64,000 bases of DNA, from assembly GCF_004804335.1 (NCBI RefSeq), contig NZ_SRXY01000008.1:62001-126000 (forward strand), written 5' to 3'. The notes under the pieces are model-generated. The model worked only from the letters and a program-made list of their open reading frames with translations, was not told the DNA's origin and did not search any database. Every line of letters starts with the position of its first letter. The stretch's first letter is position 1. Source of the DNA: Pacificoceanicola onchidii. GTDB taxonomy: Bacteria > Pseudomonadota > Alphaproteobacteria > Rhodobacterales > Rhodobacteraceae. Positions 37,111-45,865 of the stretch are shown piece by piece. Both the position numbers and the translations under genes were made by a program.

Positions 37111-37806
37111 ATGGGTTTTGTCATTGACCCCGCCCTGCATCCTTCTGTTGCCGTGACAGGCAGCGAAGATCGCTTTCCGGTGCGGCGCATTTTCTGCGTC
37201 GGTCGCAATTACGCCGCGCACGCCCGCGAAATGGGCAAGGATCCAGATCGCGAGCCGCCCTTCTTCTTCACCAAACCCGCCGACGCTGTTGTCGATTCCG
37301 GACAAACCGTGCCCTACCCGCCGCAGACACAGAACCTGCATTACGAAGCGGAGATGATTGTCGCCATCGGGACAGGCGGACGGAACATTCCGGAAGCGGA
37401 CGCGCTGAACCATGTCTGGGGATACGGCACGGGCAACGACCTGACGCGCCGCGATCTTCAGAAGGTTGCCAAGGACATGGGGCGTCCGTGGGATTGGAGC
37501 AAAGGGTTTGACAACTCTGCGATCATTGGTCCGATCAGCCCCGTCTCAAAAGTGGGCCATCCCTCCAAAGGCTCCATCAGACTGACGGTCAATGGCGAGA
37601 CAAGGCAGGATGCTGATCTTGAAGAGTTGATCTGGTCCGTCCCGGAGGTGATCTCGATCCTGTCGCACTCCATCGCCCTGCAACCCGGAGATCTGATCAT
37701 GTCTGGCACCCCAGCGGGCGTTGGCGCCCTGAAGCCCGGAGATGTCTGCACCGCGTCTGTGGTCGGCCTGAGCGATTGCACCGTAACGATTGGGGATCCG
37801 GTATGA
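37111..37806 (+). CDS. Fumarylacetoacetate hydrolase-family protein, fumarylpyruvate hydrolase-like
   Basis: FAH-fold hydrolase of 231 residues. It contains IFCVGRNYAAHAREMG, PFFFTKPADAVV and the metal-binding NLHYEAEMIVAIG, and ends in MSGTPAGVGALKPGD. At this length it is closest to fumarylpyruvate hydrolases of gentisate breakdown. It is coupled by ATGA to a maleylacetoacetate isomerase-type GST, which fits that pathway, but gentisate dioxygenase is not in the window. The ATG at 37111 follows AAGGA; the open frame reaches 37012. Confidence 0.85.
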   Translation: MGFVIDPALHPSVAVTGSEDRFPVRRIFCVGRNYAAHAREMGKDPDREPPFFFTKPADAVVDSGQTVPYPPQTQNLHYEAEMIVAIGTGGRNIPEADALNHVWGYGTGNDLTRRDLQKVAKDMGRPWDWSKGFDNSAIIGPISPVSKVGHPSKGSIRLTVNGETRQDADLEELIWSVPEVISILSHSIALQPGDLIMSGTPAGVGALKPGDVCTASVVGLSDCTVTIGDPV

Positions 37807-38450
37807 CATTGAAACTGCACAACTACTTTCGCTCTTCCACGTCGACGCGGCTTCGGGCTGCGCTCAATCTCAAGGGGCTGGAGCCGGAATACGTCGCTTA
37901 TCCGCTCAAGGAAAACGCCCATAAGTCCCAAGAGTTTCTGGCGATGAATCCGGCTGGCCTGGTTCCGGTTCTGGAACTGGCGGATGGCACCGCGTTGCCG
38001 CAGTCCCTTGCGATCATCGAATACCTCGAAGACGCCTATCCTGAACCTCCCCTTTTGCCTGCCGACCCTGTCGCACGCGCCCGGCAACGCGCACTTGGCT
38101 ACATGATTGCCTGCGAGGTACATCCGCTCAACAACCTTCGGGTCTTGCAGTTCATCTCCTCCGAGTTCGGCGCAGACGCTGACGGGCAAAAACGGTGGTT
38201 CACCCATTGGGTCACCGAGACGTTTGATGCCGTGGAGAAAACTCTGGCCGCCAGCCCGGACACAGGCCGTTTCTGCGGCGGCGAGGCGCCGGGATTTGCA
38301 GACGTGTGTCTTTACGCGCAGGTCTGGAACAACAAACGGTTCGGCATCACTCTGGACCCCTGGCCGACGATTGGCCGGATATTCGAGGCGTTGGACAGGG
38401 AGGATGCCTTTTCCCGAGCCGCCCCGCCGAACCAGCCGGACGCGGAGTAA
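37803..38450 (+). CDS. maiA: Maleylacetoacetate/maleylpyruvate isomerase (zeta GST)
   Basis: Glutathione-dependent cis-trans isomerase of 215 residues. The zeta-class active-site motif is RSSTSTRLRAALN near residue 10 (SSS-T-R type), followed by LVPVLELADG and QSLAIIEYLE of the thioredoxin-like domain and an all-helical C-terminal domain. It overlaps the FAH-family gene by ATGA, and together they would convert maleylpyruvate via fumarylpyruvate to fumarate and pyruvate, or the analogous homogentisate products. Confidence 0.9.
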   Translation: MTLKLHNYFRSSTSTRLRAALNLKGLEPEYVAYPLKENAHKSQEFLAMNPAGLVPVLELADGTALPQSLAIIEYLEDAYPEPPLLPADPVARARQRALGYMIACEVHPLNNLRVLQFISSEFGADADGQKRWFTHWVTETFDAVEKTLAASPDTGRFCGGEAPGFADVCLYAQVWNNKRFGITLDPWPTIGRIFEALDREDAFSRAAPPNQPDAE

Positions 38451-38532
38451 ACAGAGAATCGGGTGCGTTGCGAGGTTGCCGTGCGTTTGGCCATGCAGCG
38501 GGGTTCCACCATCGAGAAAGAGAGAGGTGGGC

Positions 38533-39360
38533 ATGTCGCAAAGCCCCGTAATAGTCGGTCTGATTGGCAGCGGCATTCAAGCCTCTCGCACACCTGCAAT
38601 GCATCTCGCGGCGGCGCAGGCGCTTGGGTTGGACTACCAATACGATCTGATCGATACGGATCAACGACCGACCGAAACGTCGCTGAGCGCTTTGCTTTCT
38701 GATGCCGAGGCCAAGGGATACTGCGGCCTCAATATAACCTATCCGTTCAAAACCGAGGTCTTGGCTCATCTGGACAGCCTGTCAGAGGACGCCAGAACCA
38801 TGGGGGCCGTGAATACGGTGCGCTTTGAAGACGGCAGGCGGATAGGTCACAACACAGACTATTCCGGCTTTGCTGAAAGCATGCGGCACAGTCTCCCGGA
38901 TGCCGATCTCCGCGAGGTTCTTTTGCTTGGCGCCGGGGGCGCAGGTGGCGCGGTGGCGCATGCGTTAAAAAGCATGGGGACAGGATCATTGCTGATTCAC
39001 GACGTGAACCCTGATCAGGCGGCGACTTTGGCAAACCAGACTGGCGGTGTCGTGGTCCGCGATCTGAAACGGGCCGCCTCCGTCGCCGCAGGAATCGTCA
39101 ACGCCACACCAATGGGCATGGCCAAGCTGCCCGGCACGGCCATCCCCACTGCTTTGCTTCGCCCGAATCTCTGGATCATGGACATCGTCTATTTCCCCCT
39201 TGAGACAGAACTGCTCCGGGCCGCGCGCCAGATCGGGTGCCGAACGGCAAACGGCGGTGCCATGGCTCTGTATCAAGCGGTACATGCTTTCGAGATTTTC
39301 ACCGGGTTGAAACCTGATCCGGCCATCATGCGGGCACGGTTTGACGCGTTTGATCGGTAG
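38533..39360 (+). CDS. Shikimate/quinate 5-dehydrogenase family
   Basis: AroE-fold dehydrogenase of 275 residues. The catalytic K73 is in NITYPFK, GAVNTV follows, D109 is in NTDYSGF, and the cofactor loop is GAGGAGGA (about 133-140). The N-terminal motif SGIQASRTPAMH differs from biosynthetic AroE (SxSRSP) and resembles catabolic quinate/shikimate dehydrogenases. So this may be a paralog used in quinate catabolism. The frame is open well upstream to 38107 inside maiA, but the ATG at 38533 follows GAGAGGTGG. Confidence 0.85.
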   Translation: MSQSPVIVGLIGSGIQASRTPAMHLAAAQALGLDYQYDLIDTDQRPTETSLSALLSDAEAKGYCGLNITYPFKTEVLAHLDSLSEDARTMGAVNTVRFEDGRRIGHNTDYSGFAESMRHSLPDADLREVLLLGAGGAGGAVAHALKSMGTGSLLIHDVNPDQAATLANQTGGVVVRDLKRAASVAAGIVNATPMGMAKLPGTAIPTALLRPNLWIMDIVYFPLETELLRAARQIGCRTANGGAMALYQAVHAFEIFTGLKPDPAIMRARFDAFDR

Positions 39361-39395
39361 CAACCGGTAGGCGGCACACACTTTCACCGCCCTAA

Positions 39396-39442
39396 TTGGT
39401 TTCTGTTTGATCTCGCCCTATAATTTAGTAATTCATGAATTA
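39396..39442 (+). promoter_or_regulatory. Promoter and palindromic operator of the arsenic operon
   Basis: TTGGTT at 39396-39401 and TATAAT at 39419-39424 are 17 bases apart, a near-consensus promoter with a start predicted near 39431. The 14-base perfect palindrome TAATTCATGAATTA at 39429-39442 covers that start and ends on the A of the ATG at 39442. It is the likely ArsR operator. The transcript would have only about eleven bases before the start codon and no visible ribosome site. Confidence 0.75.
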
Positions 39443-40248
39443 TGGAATCATTGATCGCAACTCAACTATCCTGCCTAAGCCACCCTCAGCGGCTTGAGAT
39501 CTTTCAGCTGTTGATGCGGCGTTATCCCGGCGATGTTTCCGCTGGCGAGATCGTGTCTGCGCTTGGCCTGAAACCTTCGACAGGCTCGGTTTATCTTGGC
39601 GCTTTGCATAACGCCAAGCTGGTCAGTAAACGCCGGGAAGGCACGTCTTTGCTGTACCGCGCGGAACTGGACTCAGTGACCGGTCTGTTTGGGTATCTGC
39701 TGGAGGATTGTTGCCTGGGACGGCCCGATCTTTGTCCGCAGCCTGCGCCAATTGACAAGGGGCAGTTGAACGTTGTGTTTCTATGCACCGGCAATTCCGC
39801 GCGGTCCCTGATGGCCGAGGCCATTCTCAGGGATGCCGACATTCCCGGCATGTCGGTTTATTCCGCCGGAACCCATCCATACGCCGAGCCAAATCCTGTT
39901 GCTCTGAAAACGCTTGAAAAACGAGGGCACGATACCGGGACCTTGCGCGCCAAACCTCTGGAAGACGTAGGCGACACCTTGCGTCACGCCGACATTGTCC
40001 TGACGGTCTGTGATCGCGCCGCCAACACCGAAGGGCCAAAATGGCCGGGCAACCCGATCCGGGCCCATTGGGGTCTGCCGGATCCTGTGGGAGTGGAGGG
40101 GGATAAAAAATTCCGAAAAGCCGCTTTCAAACAAACCTACCGGGCGCTGCGTCGCAAGATTGATGCTTTTGCCGCCCTGCCACTGAACACCCTGTCACGC
40201 GCCGACCTGCAACATGCGGTCGACGACATTGCCAAACTGGAGCCTTGA
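39442..40248 (+). CDS. ArsR-ArsC fusion: arsenic repressor with LMW-phosphatase-type reductase domain
   Basis: Fusion of 268 residues. An ArsR/SmtB winged helix occupies about 1-85 (CLSHPQRLEIFQLLMRR; LGALHNAKLVSKRREG). It is followed by a C90, C91, C98 triplet (DCCLGRPDLC) similar in layout to arsenite-binding cysteines at the C-terminal end of some ArsR proteins. From about 108 a low-molecular-weight phosphatase/ArsC domain has P-loop C115-TGNSAR-S. C190 is the only later catalytic-type Cys; the third Cys of thioredoxin-linked ArsC is absent. First gene of an arsJ operon. Confidence 0.88.
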   Translation: MESLIATQLSCLSHPQRLEIFQLLMRRYPGDVSAGEIVSALGLKPSTGSVYLGALHNAKLVSKRREGTSLLYRAELDSVTGLFGYLLEDCCLGRPDLCPQPAPIDKGQLNVVFLCTGNSARSLMAEAILRDADIPGMSVYSAGTHPYAEPNPVALKTLEKRGHDTGTLRAKPLEDVGDTLRHADIVLTVCDRAANTEGPKWPGNPIRAHWGLPDPVGVEGDKKFRKAAFKQTYRALRRKIDAFAALPLNTLSRADLQHAVDDIAKLEP

Positions 40249-40251
40249 GCC

Positions 40252-41250
40252 ATGACCACCTACGCATTGAACGGCCTTGGCCGCATGGGCAAACTCGCCC
40301 TTAAGCCTCTTCTTGACCGCGGCGCGTCCGTTGCCTGGATCAACGATACGGTCGGCACCCCGGAAATGCATGCACATCTGTTAGAGTTTGACACGGTACA
40401 CGGCCGTTGGGATGCCGCGTTTTCGCATGACGACAGCAGCATCACCATCGATGGCGTGACCCTGCCGGTCCACAATGCCAAAAATCTCGAAGATCTGCCT
40501 TTGGAAGGGGTTGATGTGGTGATTGATTGCACGGGGGCCTTCAAAACAGAGGCCAAACTCGCCCCGTACTTTGCCGCCGGGGTCAAAAAGGTTGTTGTCT
40601 CCGCTCCGGTCAAAGACGGGAACACCGCCAACATCGTGATGGGGGTCAACGACGATCTTTATGACCCAGCGCTGCATGACATCGTCACGGCGGCGTCCTG
40701 TACGACGAACTGCCTTGCGCCGGTGGTCAAGGTCATCCACGAAAACCTGACGATCAAACACGGATCGATGACCACGATCCATGACGTGACCAACACGCAA
40801 ACGATTGTCGATCGTCCGGCCAAGGATCTGCGGCGCGCGCGGTCTGCTTTGAACTCGCTGATCCCGACAACCACGGGAAGCGCGACGGCTATCACGCTGA
40901 TTTACCCTGAATTGAAAGGCAAGCTGAACGGCCATGCGGTCCGCGTGCCATTGCTGAATGCCTCTCTGACCGACTGCGTTTTTGAGGTTGAGCGGGAGAC
41001 GACGGCCGAAGAGGTCAACGGTTTCTTCGAAGACGCGGCAAACGGCGCGCTCAAGGGCATCTTGGGCTATGAAACCCGCCCACTTGTCTCAACCGATTAC
41101 ACCAATGATCCGCGCTCTTCGATTGTAGACGCGCCATCCACCATGGTGGTGAACGGGACGCAGGTGAAAATCTATGCGTGGTACGACAATGAATGGGGCT
41201 ATGCCCACCGGCTTGTGGACGTGGCCTTGATGGTAGGACAGTCTCTGTGA
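40252..41250 (+). CDS. gapJ: Glyceraldehyde-3-phosphate dehydrogenase of the ArsJ type
   Basis: GAPDH of 332 residues with the NAD-type loop NGLGRMGK and D32, catalytic C150 in ASCTTNC and H177. Next to ArsJ, such enzymes use arsenate in place of phosphate and make 1-arseno-3-phosphoglycerate, which ArsJ exports; this pathway is established in other bacteria. It follows the ArsR-ArsC gene by three bases and overlaps arsJ by GTGA. It is most likely a dedicated arsenic paralog and not the glycolytic enzyme. The symbol follows common usage for this genomic context. Confidence 0.9.
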   Translation: MTTYALNGLGRMGKLALKPLLDRGASVAWINDTVGTPEMHAHLLEFDTVHGRWDAAFSHDDSSITIDGVTLPVHNAKNLEDLPLEGVDVVIDCTGAFKTEAKLAPYFAAGVKKVVVSAPVKDGNTANIVMGVNDDLYDPALHDIVTAASCTTNCLAPVVKVIHENLTIKHGSMTTIHDVTNTQTIVDRPAKDLRRARSALNSLIPTTTGSATAITLIYPELKGKLNGHAVRVPLLNASLTDCVFEVERETTAEEVNGFFEDAANGALKGILGYETRPLVSTDYTNDPRSSIVDAPSTMVVNGTQVKIYAWYDNEWGYAHRLVDVALMVGQSL

Positions 41251-42485
41251 AACAGGGGCTTTCCGCCTATGTTGCGGTGACGGCGGCATATTGGGCTTTC
41301 ATGCTCACTGACGGCGCGTTGCGGATGTTGGTGCTTTTGCACTTTCACAGCCTCGGCTTCTCGCCGGTGCAACTGGCCTATCTCTTTGTCCTCTATGAAA
41401 TCGCGGGCGTGATCACCAACCTGTCGGCTGGCTGGATCGCTGCGCGCTTTGGCCTGACCTCCACGCTCTACGCCGGGCTGGGCTTGCAAGTGATCGCCCT
41501 TCTGGCGCTGACACAGCTCAACCCGGAATGGAGCATTGCCGCCTCGGTGGCTTTTGTCATGCTGGTTCAGGGGGCTTCGGGCGTGGCCAAGGACCTGGCG
41601 AAAATGTCGTCCAAATCTGCGGTCAAACTGCTCGCCCCGAGCGACGGCGACGGGTTGTTTCGCTGGGTGGCCATTCTGACCGGATCGAAGAACGCGGTCA
41701 AAGGCCTCGGCTTCTTGCTTGGGGCCGCACTTTTGGCAACGCTCGGCTTTCAGGTTGCCATCCTGTCCATGGCCGCCGTACTTGCGGTGATCCTGGCTGC
41801 TGCGGTCCTCAAGATGCCGGGCGGTCTGCCTCGGGGACGCAAGGATGCAAAGTTTTCCGAAGTCTTTTCCAAGAACGCAAACGTCAACTGGCTGAGCCTC
41901 GCCCGCGTCTTTCTTTTCGGCGCGCGGGATGTCTGGTTCGTTGTGGGCATCCCGATCTATTTCTACGCGGTTCTTTCGGATGGAACGGAAGACGGAAACA
42001 GGGCCGCCTTCTTCACGATCGGAACCTTCATGGCGGGCTGGATCATCCTCTATGGGATCGTGCAAGCCAACGCGCCAAAACTGCTCAGAGCAAAAGACCG
42101 CGGCATTGGAGAATTGACCAACCTTGCACGCGGGTGGGCTTTTGCACTCGCCGTGGTCCCGGCGGCTTTGACCGTTCTGATCCTTCTGGCCGGGACCCCC
42201 ACCACCTGGCTGACCATTGCACTTGTGGTCGGGCTTTTGATTTTCGGCGCGCTGTTTGCCGTAAACTCCTCTCTGCACAGCTACCTGATCCTCGCCTTTA
42301 CAACGGGTGAGCGCGTGACGATGGATGTTGGCTTCTACTACATGGCCAATGCGGCGGGACGTCTGATCGGGACGGTACTTTCCGGTGCCAGCTATCAGCT
42401 TGGCGGGTTGCCACTTTGCCTCGGAACTGCAGCGGCCATGGTGACGTGCAGCGCCCTCGCAGCCCATAAACTGCGCCAAGGTTGA
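41247..42485 (+). CDS. arsJ: Organoarsenical efflux MFS permease ArsJ
   Basis: Major-facilitator efflux protein of 412 residues that exports 1-arseno-3-phosphoglycerate. TM segments are clear, starting with [22 protein letters not shown]. The stretch [21 protein letters not shown] and the [15 protein letters not shown] helix are typical of ArsJ. The start is GTG at 41247 in a GTGA overlap with the GAPDH gene, so the pair is translationally coupled. No arsenite pump (ArsB or Acr3) is in the window. Confidence 0.93.
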   Translation: MKQGLSAYVAVTAAYWAFMLTDGALRMLVLLHFHSLGFSPVQLAYLFVLYEIAGVITNLSAGWIAARFGLTSTLYAGLGLQVIALLALTQLNPEWSIAASVAFVMLVQGASGVAKDLAKMSSKSAVKLLAPSDGDGLFRWVAILTGSKNAVKGLGFLLGAALLATLGFQVAILSMAAVLAVILAAAVLKMPGGLPRGRKDAKFSEVFSKNANVNWLSLARVFLFGARDVWFVVGIPIYFYAVLSDGTEDGNRAAFFTIGTFMAGWIILYGIVQANAPKLLRAKDRGIGELTNLARGWAFALAVVPAALTVLILLAGTPTTWLTIALVVGLLIFGALFAVNSSLHSYLILAFTTGERVTMDVGFYYMANAAGRLIGTVLSGASYQLGGLPLCLGTAAAMVTCSALAAHKLRQG

Positions 42486-42500
42486 CGCCGGGATTCGGCG
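42486..42500 (+). terminator. Weak hairpin after arsJ
   Basis: CGCCG-GGATT-CGGCG begins right behind the arsJ stop and is followed by CTTTCC. The stem is short and the T tract poor, so it is at best a weak terminator. Confidence 0.35.
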
Positions 42501-42514
42501 CTTTCCGGAGCAGT

Positions 42515-42589
42515 TTAGCGCCCAGTACTGTTTGCGCTAACGGAAGTGTCGTACACTTCCGTAAAAATCTGCGTTCGAAATCTAACGCA
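42515..42589. promoter_or_regulatory. Three dyads upstream of the polyol operon
   Basis: Three inverted repeats follow each other: TTAGCGC-N12-GCGCTAA (42515-42540), the perfect ten-base arms ACGGAAGTGT-CGT-ACACTTCCGT (42540-42562), and TGCGTT-N8-AACGCA (42570-42589). They end 130 bases before smoE and are the best operator candidates for the polyol operon, whose regulator gene is not in the window. The middle one is not followed by T, so a terminator is unlikely. Nothing else is recognisable between 42500 and 42718. Confidence 0.55.
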
Positions 42590-42718
42590 ACTTCAATACA
42601 TTAAGGGCATTCAACGGGCCTGTTTCCGCAGTGCAGCGGTATTTCTTGTTGACCCAAGGCGATCCAATGTGAATATTTGCCCGTGAGTTAAGCAATTGCT
42701 CAAAACGGGAGGAACCTA

Positions 42719-44023
42719 ATGAATACCACCATCCGCGCTCTTCTGGGCGCCACCGCGCTGACGGCCACCGCAATGGCGGCCTCTGCGGACAATCTCACAA
42801 TCGCCACCGTGAACAACGGTGACATGATCCGCATGCAGGGTCTGACGGACGACTTCACCGCCAAGACCGGTCACACTGTCGAGTGGGTGACGCTCGAAGA
42901 AAACGTTCTGCGTCAGCGTGTTACCACGGACATCTCCACCAAGGGCGGTGCTTTCGACATCATGACCATCGGCATGTATGAAACGCCGATCTGGGGTGCA
43001 AACGGCTGGCTGGTCCCGCTGGACGATCTCAGCGAAGAGTACAATGTCGACGACATTCTGCCCGCCATGGCTGGCGGCCTGTCCCATGATGGTACGCTCT
43101 ACGCTGCGCCGTTCTACGGCGAAAGCTCCATGATCATGTATCGCACCGACCTCATGGAAAAAGCTGGCATGGAAATGCCGGACGCACCGACATGGTCCTT
43201 CATCCGTGAAGCCGCTGCGGCGATGACCGACCGCGACGCGGAAATCAACGGCATCTGCCTGCGCGGCAAAGCTGGTTGGGGTGAAGGCGGCGCATTCATC
43301 ACCGCGATGTCCAACTCCTTCGGTGCACGCTGGTTCGACATGGACTGGAACGCACAGTTCGACACGCAGCCGTGGAAAGACACGCTGGAGTTCTACGTTG
43401 GCATGATGAACGAGAGCGGCCCGGCCGGTTTCGCCACCAATGGCTTCAACGAGAACCTCTCGCTGTTCCAACAGGGCAAGTGCGGCATGTGGATTGACGC
43501 CACCGTGGCGGCGTCCTTCGTGACCAACCCGAACGACTCCACCGTTGCGGACAGCGTTGGCTTTGCCCTCGCACCTGACAATGGCCTCGGCAAGCGGTCC
43601 AACTGGCTTTGGGCATGGGCGTTGGCCATCCCGGCAGGCACCCAGAAAGAAGCCGCTGCGAAAGAGTTCATCGAGTGGGCCACTTCCACGGGTTACATCG
43701 AACTTGTCGCTTCGAAAGAAGGCTGGGCAAATGTGCCTCCGGGCGCACGGACCTCGCTCTATGAGAACCCCGAGTACCAGAAGGTGCCTTTCGCACAGAA
43801 GACTCTGGACTCGATCCTGTCGGCTGATCCGAACAACTCCACCGTCGAGCCTTCGCCGTATGTTGGCGTTCAGTTCGCCGCCATCCCGGAGTTTGCAGGT
43901 ATCGCAACCGAAGTGAGCCAGGAGTTCTCCGCGGTCTATGCCGGCCAGCAGTCCATCGACGAGGCGCTTGAAAAGGCGCAGGCCATCACAAACGACGCAA
44001 TGGAAGCCGCTGGCTACCGTTGA
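42719..44023 (+). CDS. smoE: Sorbitol/mannitol ABC transporter substrate-binding protein
   Basis: Periplasmic binding protein of 434 residues (family 1 of extracellular solute-binding proteins). Signal peptide at about 1-23 (TALTATAMAASADN), then LTIATVNNGDM, FDIMTIGMYE and YAAPFYGESSMIMYRTD, as in polyol-binding SmoE. The ATG at 42719 follows GGGAGGAA. First gene of smoEFGK-mtlK; codon use appears well adapted, as expected of an abundant protein. A strong stem-loop follows the gene. Confidence 0.92.
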   Translation: MNTTIRALLGATALTATAMAASADNLTIATVNNGDMIRMQGLTDDFTAKTGHTVEWVTLEENVLRQRVTTDISTKGGAFDIMTIGMYETPIWGANGWLVPLDDLSEEYNVDDILPAMAGGLSHDGTLYAAPFYGESSMIMYRTDLMEKAGMEMPDAPTWSFIREAAAAMTDRDAEINGICLRGKAGWGEGGAFITAMSNSFGARWFDMDWNAQFDTQPWKDTLEFYVGMMNESGPAGFATNGFNENLSLFQQGKCGMWIDATVAASFVTNPNDSTVADSVGFALAPDNGLGKRSNWLWAWALAIPAGTQKEAAAKEFIEWATSTGYIELVASKEGWANVPPGARTSLYENPEYQKVPFAQKTLDSILSADPNNSTVEPSPYVGVQFAAIPEFAGIATEVSQEFSAVYAGQQSIDEALEKAQAITNDAMEAAGYR

Positions 44024-44035
44024 TCGGCCTCTAAA

Positions 44036-44067
44036 ACCAAGGGGCGGTCCTCGCGCCGCCCCTTGGT
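44036..44067 (+). other. Intercistronic stem-loop between smoE and smoF
   Basis: Twelve perfect pairs, ACCAAGGGGCGG and CCGCCCCTTGGT, around an eight-base loop, followed by AATCCCCTTTCTCTT. Placed between the binding-protein gene and the first permease gene, it is the kind of partial terminator or mRNA-stabilising stem that lets the binding protein be made in excess over the membrane subunits. Confidence 0.75.
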
Positions 44068-44145
44068 AATCCCCTTTCTCTTCGCCAAAATCAGCAAGCC
44101 CCGCCCCACGGCGGACAACACCCGCTCCAAAGGGAGGATATAGAT

Positions 44146-45009
44146 ATGGCGACAGCACAGTCGCGATCCGCCGCCCGCTTGATGATGACGCCTGCCGTTG
44201 TCCTTTTGCTGGGCTGGATGCTCGTACCCCTCATCATGACCCTCTATTTCTCGTTCAAGAGATACCTGCCGCTGCGCGGTGGTGATCTGGGATGGGTGGG
44301 GTTCGAAAACTACGTCCGGTTCGTGACTTCCAGCGCGTTTTGGCCCTCGGTCCAGACAACGCTGATCATCGTCGGTGGCGTGCTTGTCATCACCATCTGC
44401 CTTGGCGTTCTGCTCGCGATCCTTCTGGATCAGCCGATGTGGGGACAGGGGATCGTGCGCATCCTTGTCATTGCGCCTTTCTTCGTCATGCCCACCGTAT
44501 CCGCGCTGGTCTGGAAGAACATGTTCATGGACCCGATCAACGGGCTCTTTGCGCACCTTTGGAAATTCTTCGGGGCTGAGCCGATCCAGTGGCTCTCGCA
44601 AGCCTCCTTGCCCTCGCTTGTCATGATCGTCAGCTGGCAGTGGCTGCCCTTTGCAACGCTGATCCTGCTCACCGCGATCCAATCTCTCGACAGCGAGCAG
44701 CTTGAAGCCGCCGAAATGGACGGTGCCCCGGCGCTCAAGCGCTTCTGGTACATCATCCTGCCGCACCTCAGCCGCGCCATTACCATCGTGGTTCTGATCC
44801 AGACGATTTTCCTTCTGGCCATCTTTGCCGAGATTTTCGTCACCACAGGCGGCGCCTTTGGAACCAAGACATTGTCCTACCTGATCTTCCAGCGGGTGCT
44901 GGAAAGCCAGAACATCGGGCTCGGCTCGGCGGGCGGTGTGTATGCCATCATCCTTGCGAACATCCTGGCCATGTTCCTGATGCGCATCGTTGGCAAGAAC
45001 CTGGACTGA
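44146..45009 (+). CDS. smoF: Polyol ABC transporter permease SmoF
   Basis: Inner-membrane permease of 287 residues with six TM segments, MalF-type. The coupling (EAA) loop is EAAEMDGAPALKRFWYIILPHL at about residues 187-208. The ATG at 44146 follows a GGGAGG site. It lies between smoE and smoG in the polyol operon and pairs with SmoG to form the channel for sorbitol, mannitol or similar polyols. Confidence 0.92.
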   Translation: MATAQSRSAARLMMTPAVVLLLGWMLVPLIMTLYFSFKRYLPLRGGDLGWVGFENYVRFVTSSAFWPSVQTTLIIVGGVLVITICLGVLLAILLDQPMWGQGIVRILVIAPFFVMPTVSALVWKNMFMDPINGLFAHLWKFFGAEPIQWLSQASLPSLVMIVSWQWLPFATLILLTAIQSLDSEQLEAAEMDGAPALKRFWYIILPHLSRAITIVVLIQTIFLLAIFAEIFVTTGGAFGTKTLSYLIFQRVLESQNIGLGSAGGVYAIILANILAMFLMRIVGKNLD

Positions 45010-45023
45010 GAGAAGGACCTGAC

Positions 45024-45854
45024 ATGGCACGCTCTGTCACAACACAACGCAAGACGATCAACACGGTGCTCGCATGGGCGGTTGGCCTGCTGATCTTCTT
45101 CCCGATCCTCTGGACCATCCTGACCAGCTTCAAGACCGAAGCCCAGGCCATCAACGATCCGCCGATCTGGTTCTTCTTCGACTGGACGCTGGAAAACTAC
45201 AGCGTGGTACAGGAACGCTCCAACTACATGAAGTTCCTTTGGAATTCGGTCATCATCGCCGGTGGCTCCACCGTCCTCGGCGTGATCATCGCGATCCCCG
45301 CCGCATGGTCCATGGCCTTTGTGCCTTCCAAGCGGACCAAGGACATCCTGCTCTGGATGCTCTCCACCAAGATGCTCCCGGCGGTTGGCGTTCTGTACCC
45401 GATCTACCTCTTGTTCATCAAACTCGGCCTTCTCGACAGCCGCTTTGGCCTCGTGATCGTCCTGATGCTCATTAACCTGCCGATCATCGTCTGGATGCTC
45501 TACACCTACTTCCGCGAAATTCCGGGGGAAATCCTCGAAGCGGCGCGGATGGACGGGGCAACCCTGAAAGAAGAGATCATCTACGTGCTGACCCCGATGG
45601 CCATCCCCGGCATCGCGTCAACACTCCTGCTGAATGTCATCCTCGCCTGGAACGAAGCCTTCTGGACGCTGAACCTGACTGCCGCCAACGCGGCACCGCT
45701 CACGGCCTTCATCGCCAGCTACTCGTCTCCCGAGGGTCTCTTCTACGCGAAGCTTTCAGCAGCCTCCGTCATGGCCATCGCGCCAATCCTCATCATGGGC
45801 TGGTTCAGCCAGAAACAACTCGTCCGCGGCCTCACCTTCGGCGCAGTGAAGTAA
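45024..45854 (+). CDS. smoG: Polyol ABC transporter permease SmoG
   Basis: Second permease, 276 residues, MalG-type with six TM segments. The EAA loop is [24 protein letters not shown] at about residues 172-195. It starts 14 bases after smoF, with AAGGA before the ATG. The C-terminus ends in [14 protein letters not shown], which is typical of sugar-alcohol permeases of this family. Confidence 0.92.
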   Translation: MARSVTTQRKTINTVLAWAVGLLIFFPILWTILTSFKTEAQAINDPPIWFFFDWTLENYSVVQERSNYMKFLWNSVIIAGGSTVLGVIIAIPAAWSMAFVPSKRTKDILLWMLSTKMLPAVGVLYPIYLLFIKLGLLDSRFGLVIVLMLINLPIIVWMLYTYFREIPGEILEAARMDGATLKEEIIYVLTPMAIPGIASTLLLNVILAWNEAFWTLNLTAANAAPLTAFIASYSSPEGLFYAKLSAASVMAIAPILIMGWFSQKQLVRGLTFGAVK

Positions 45855-45865
45855 GGAATAGCACA

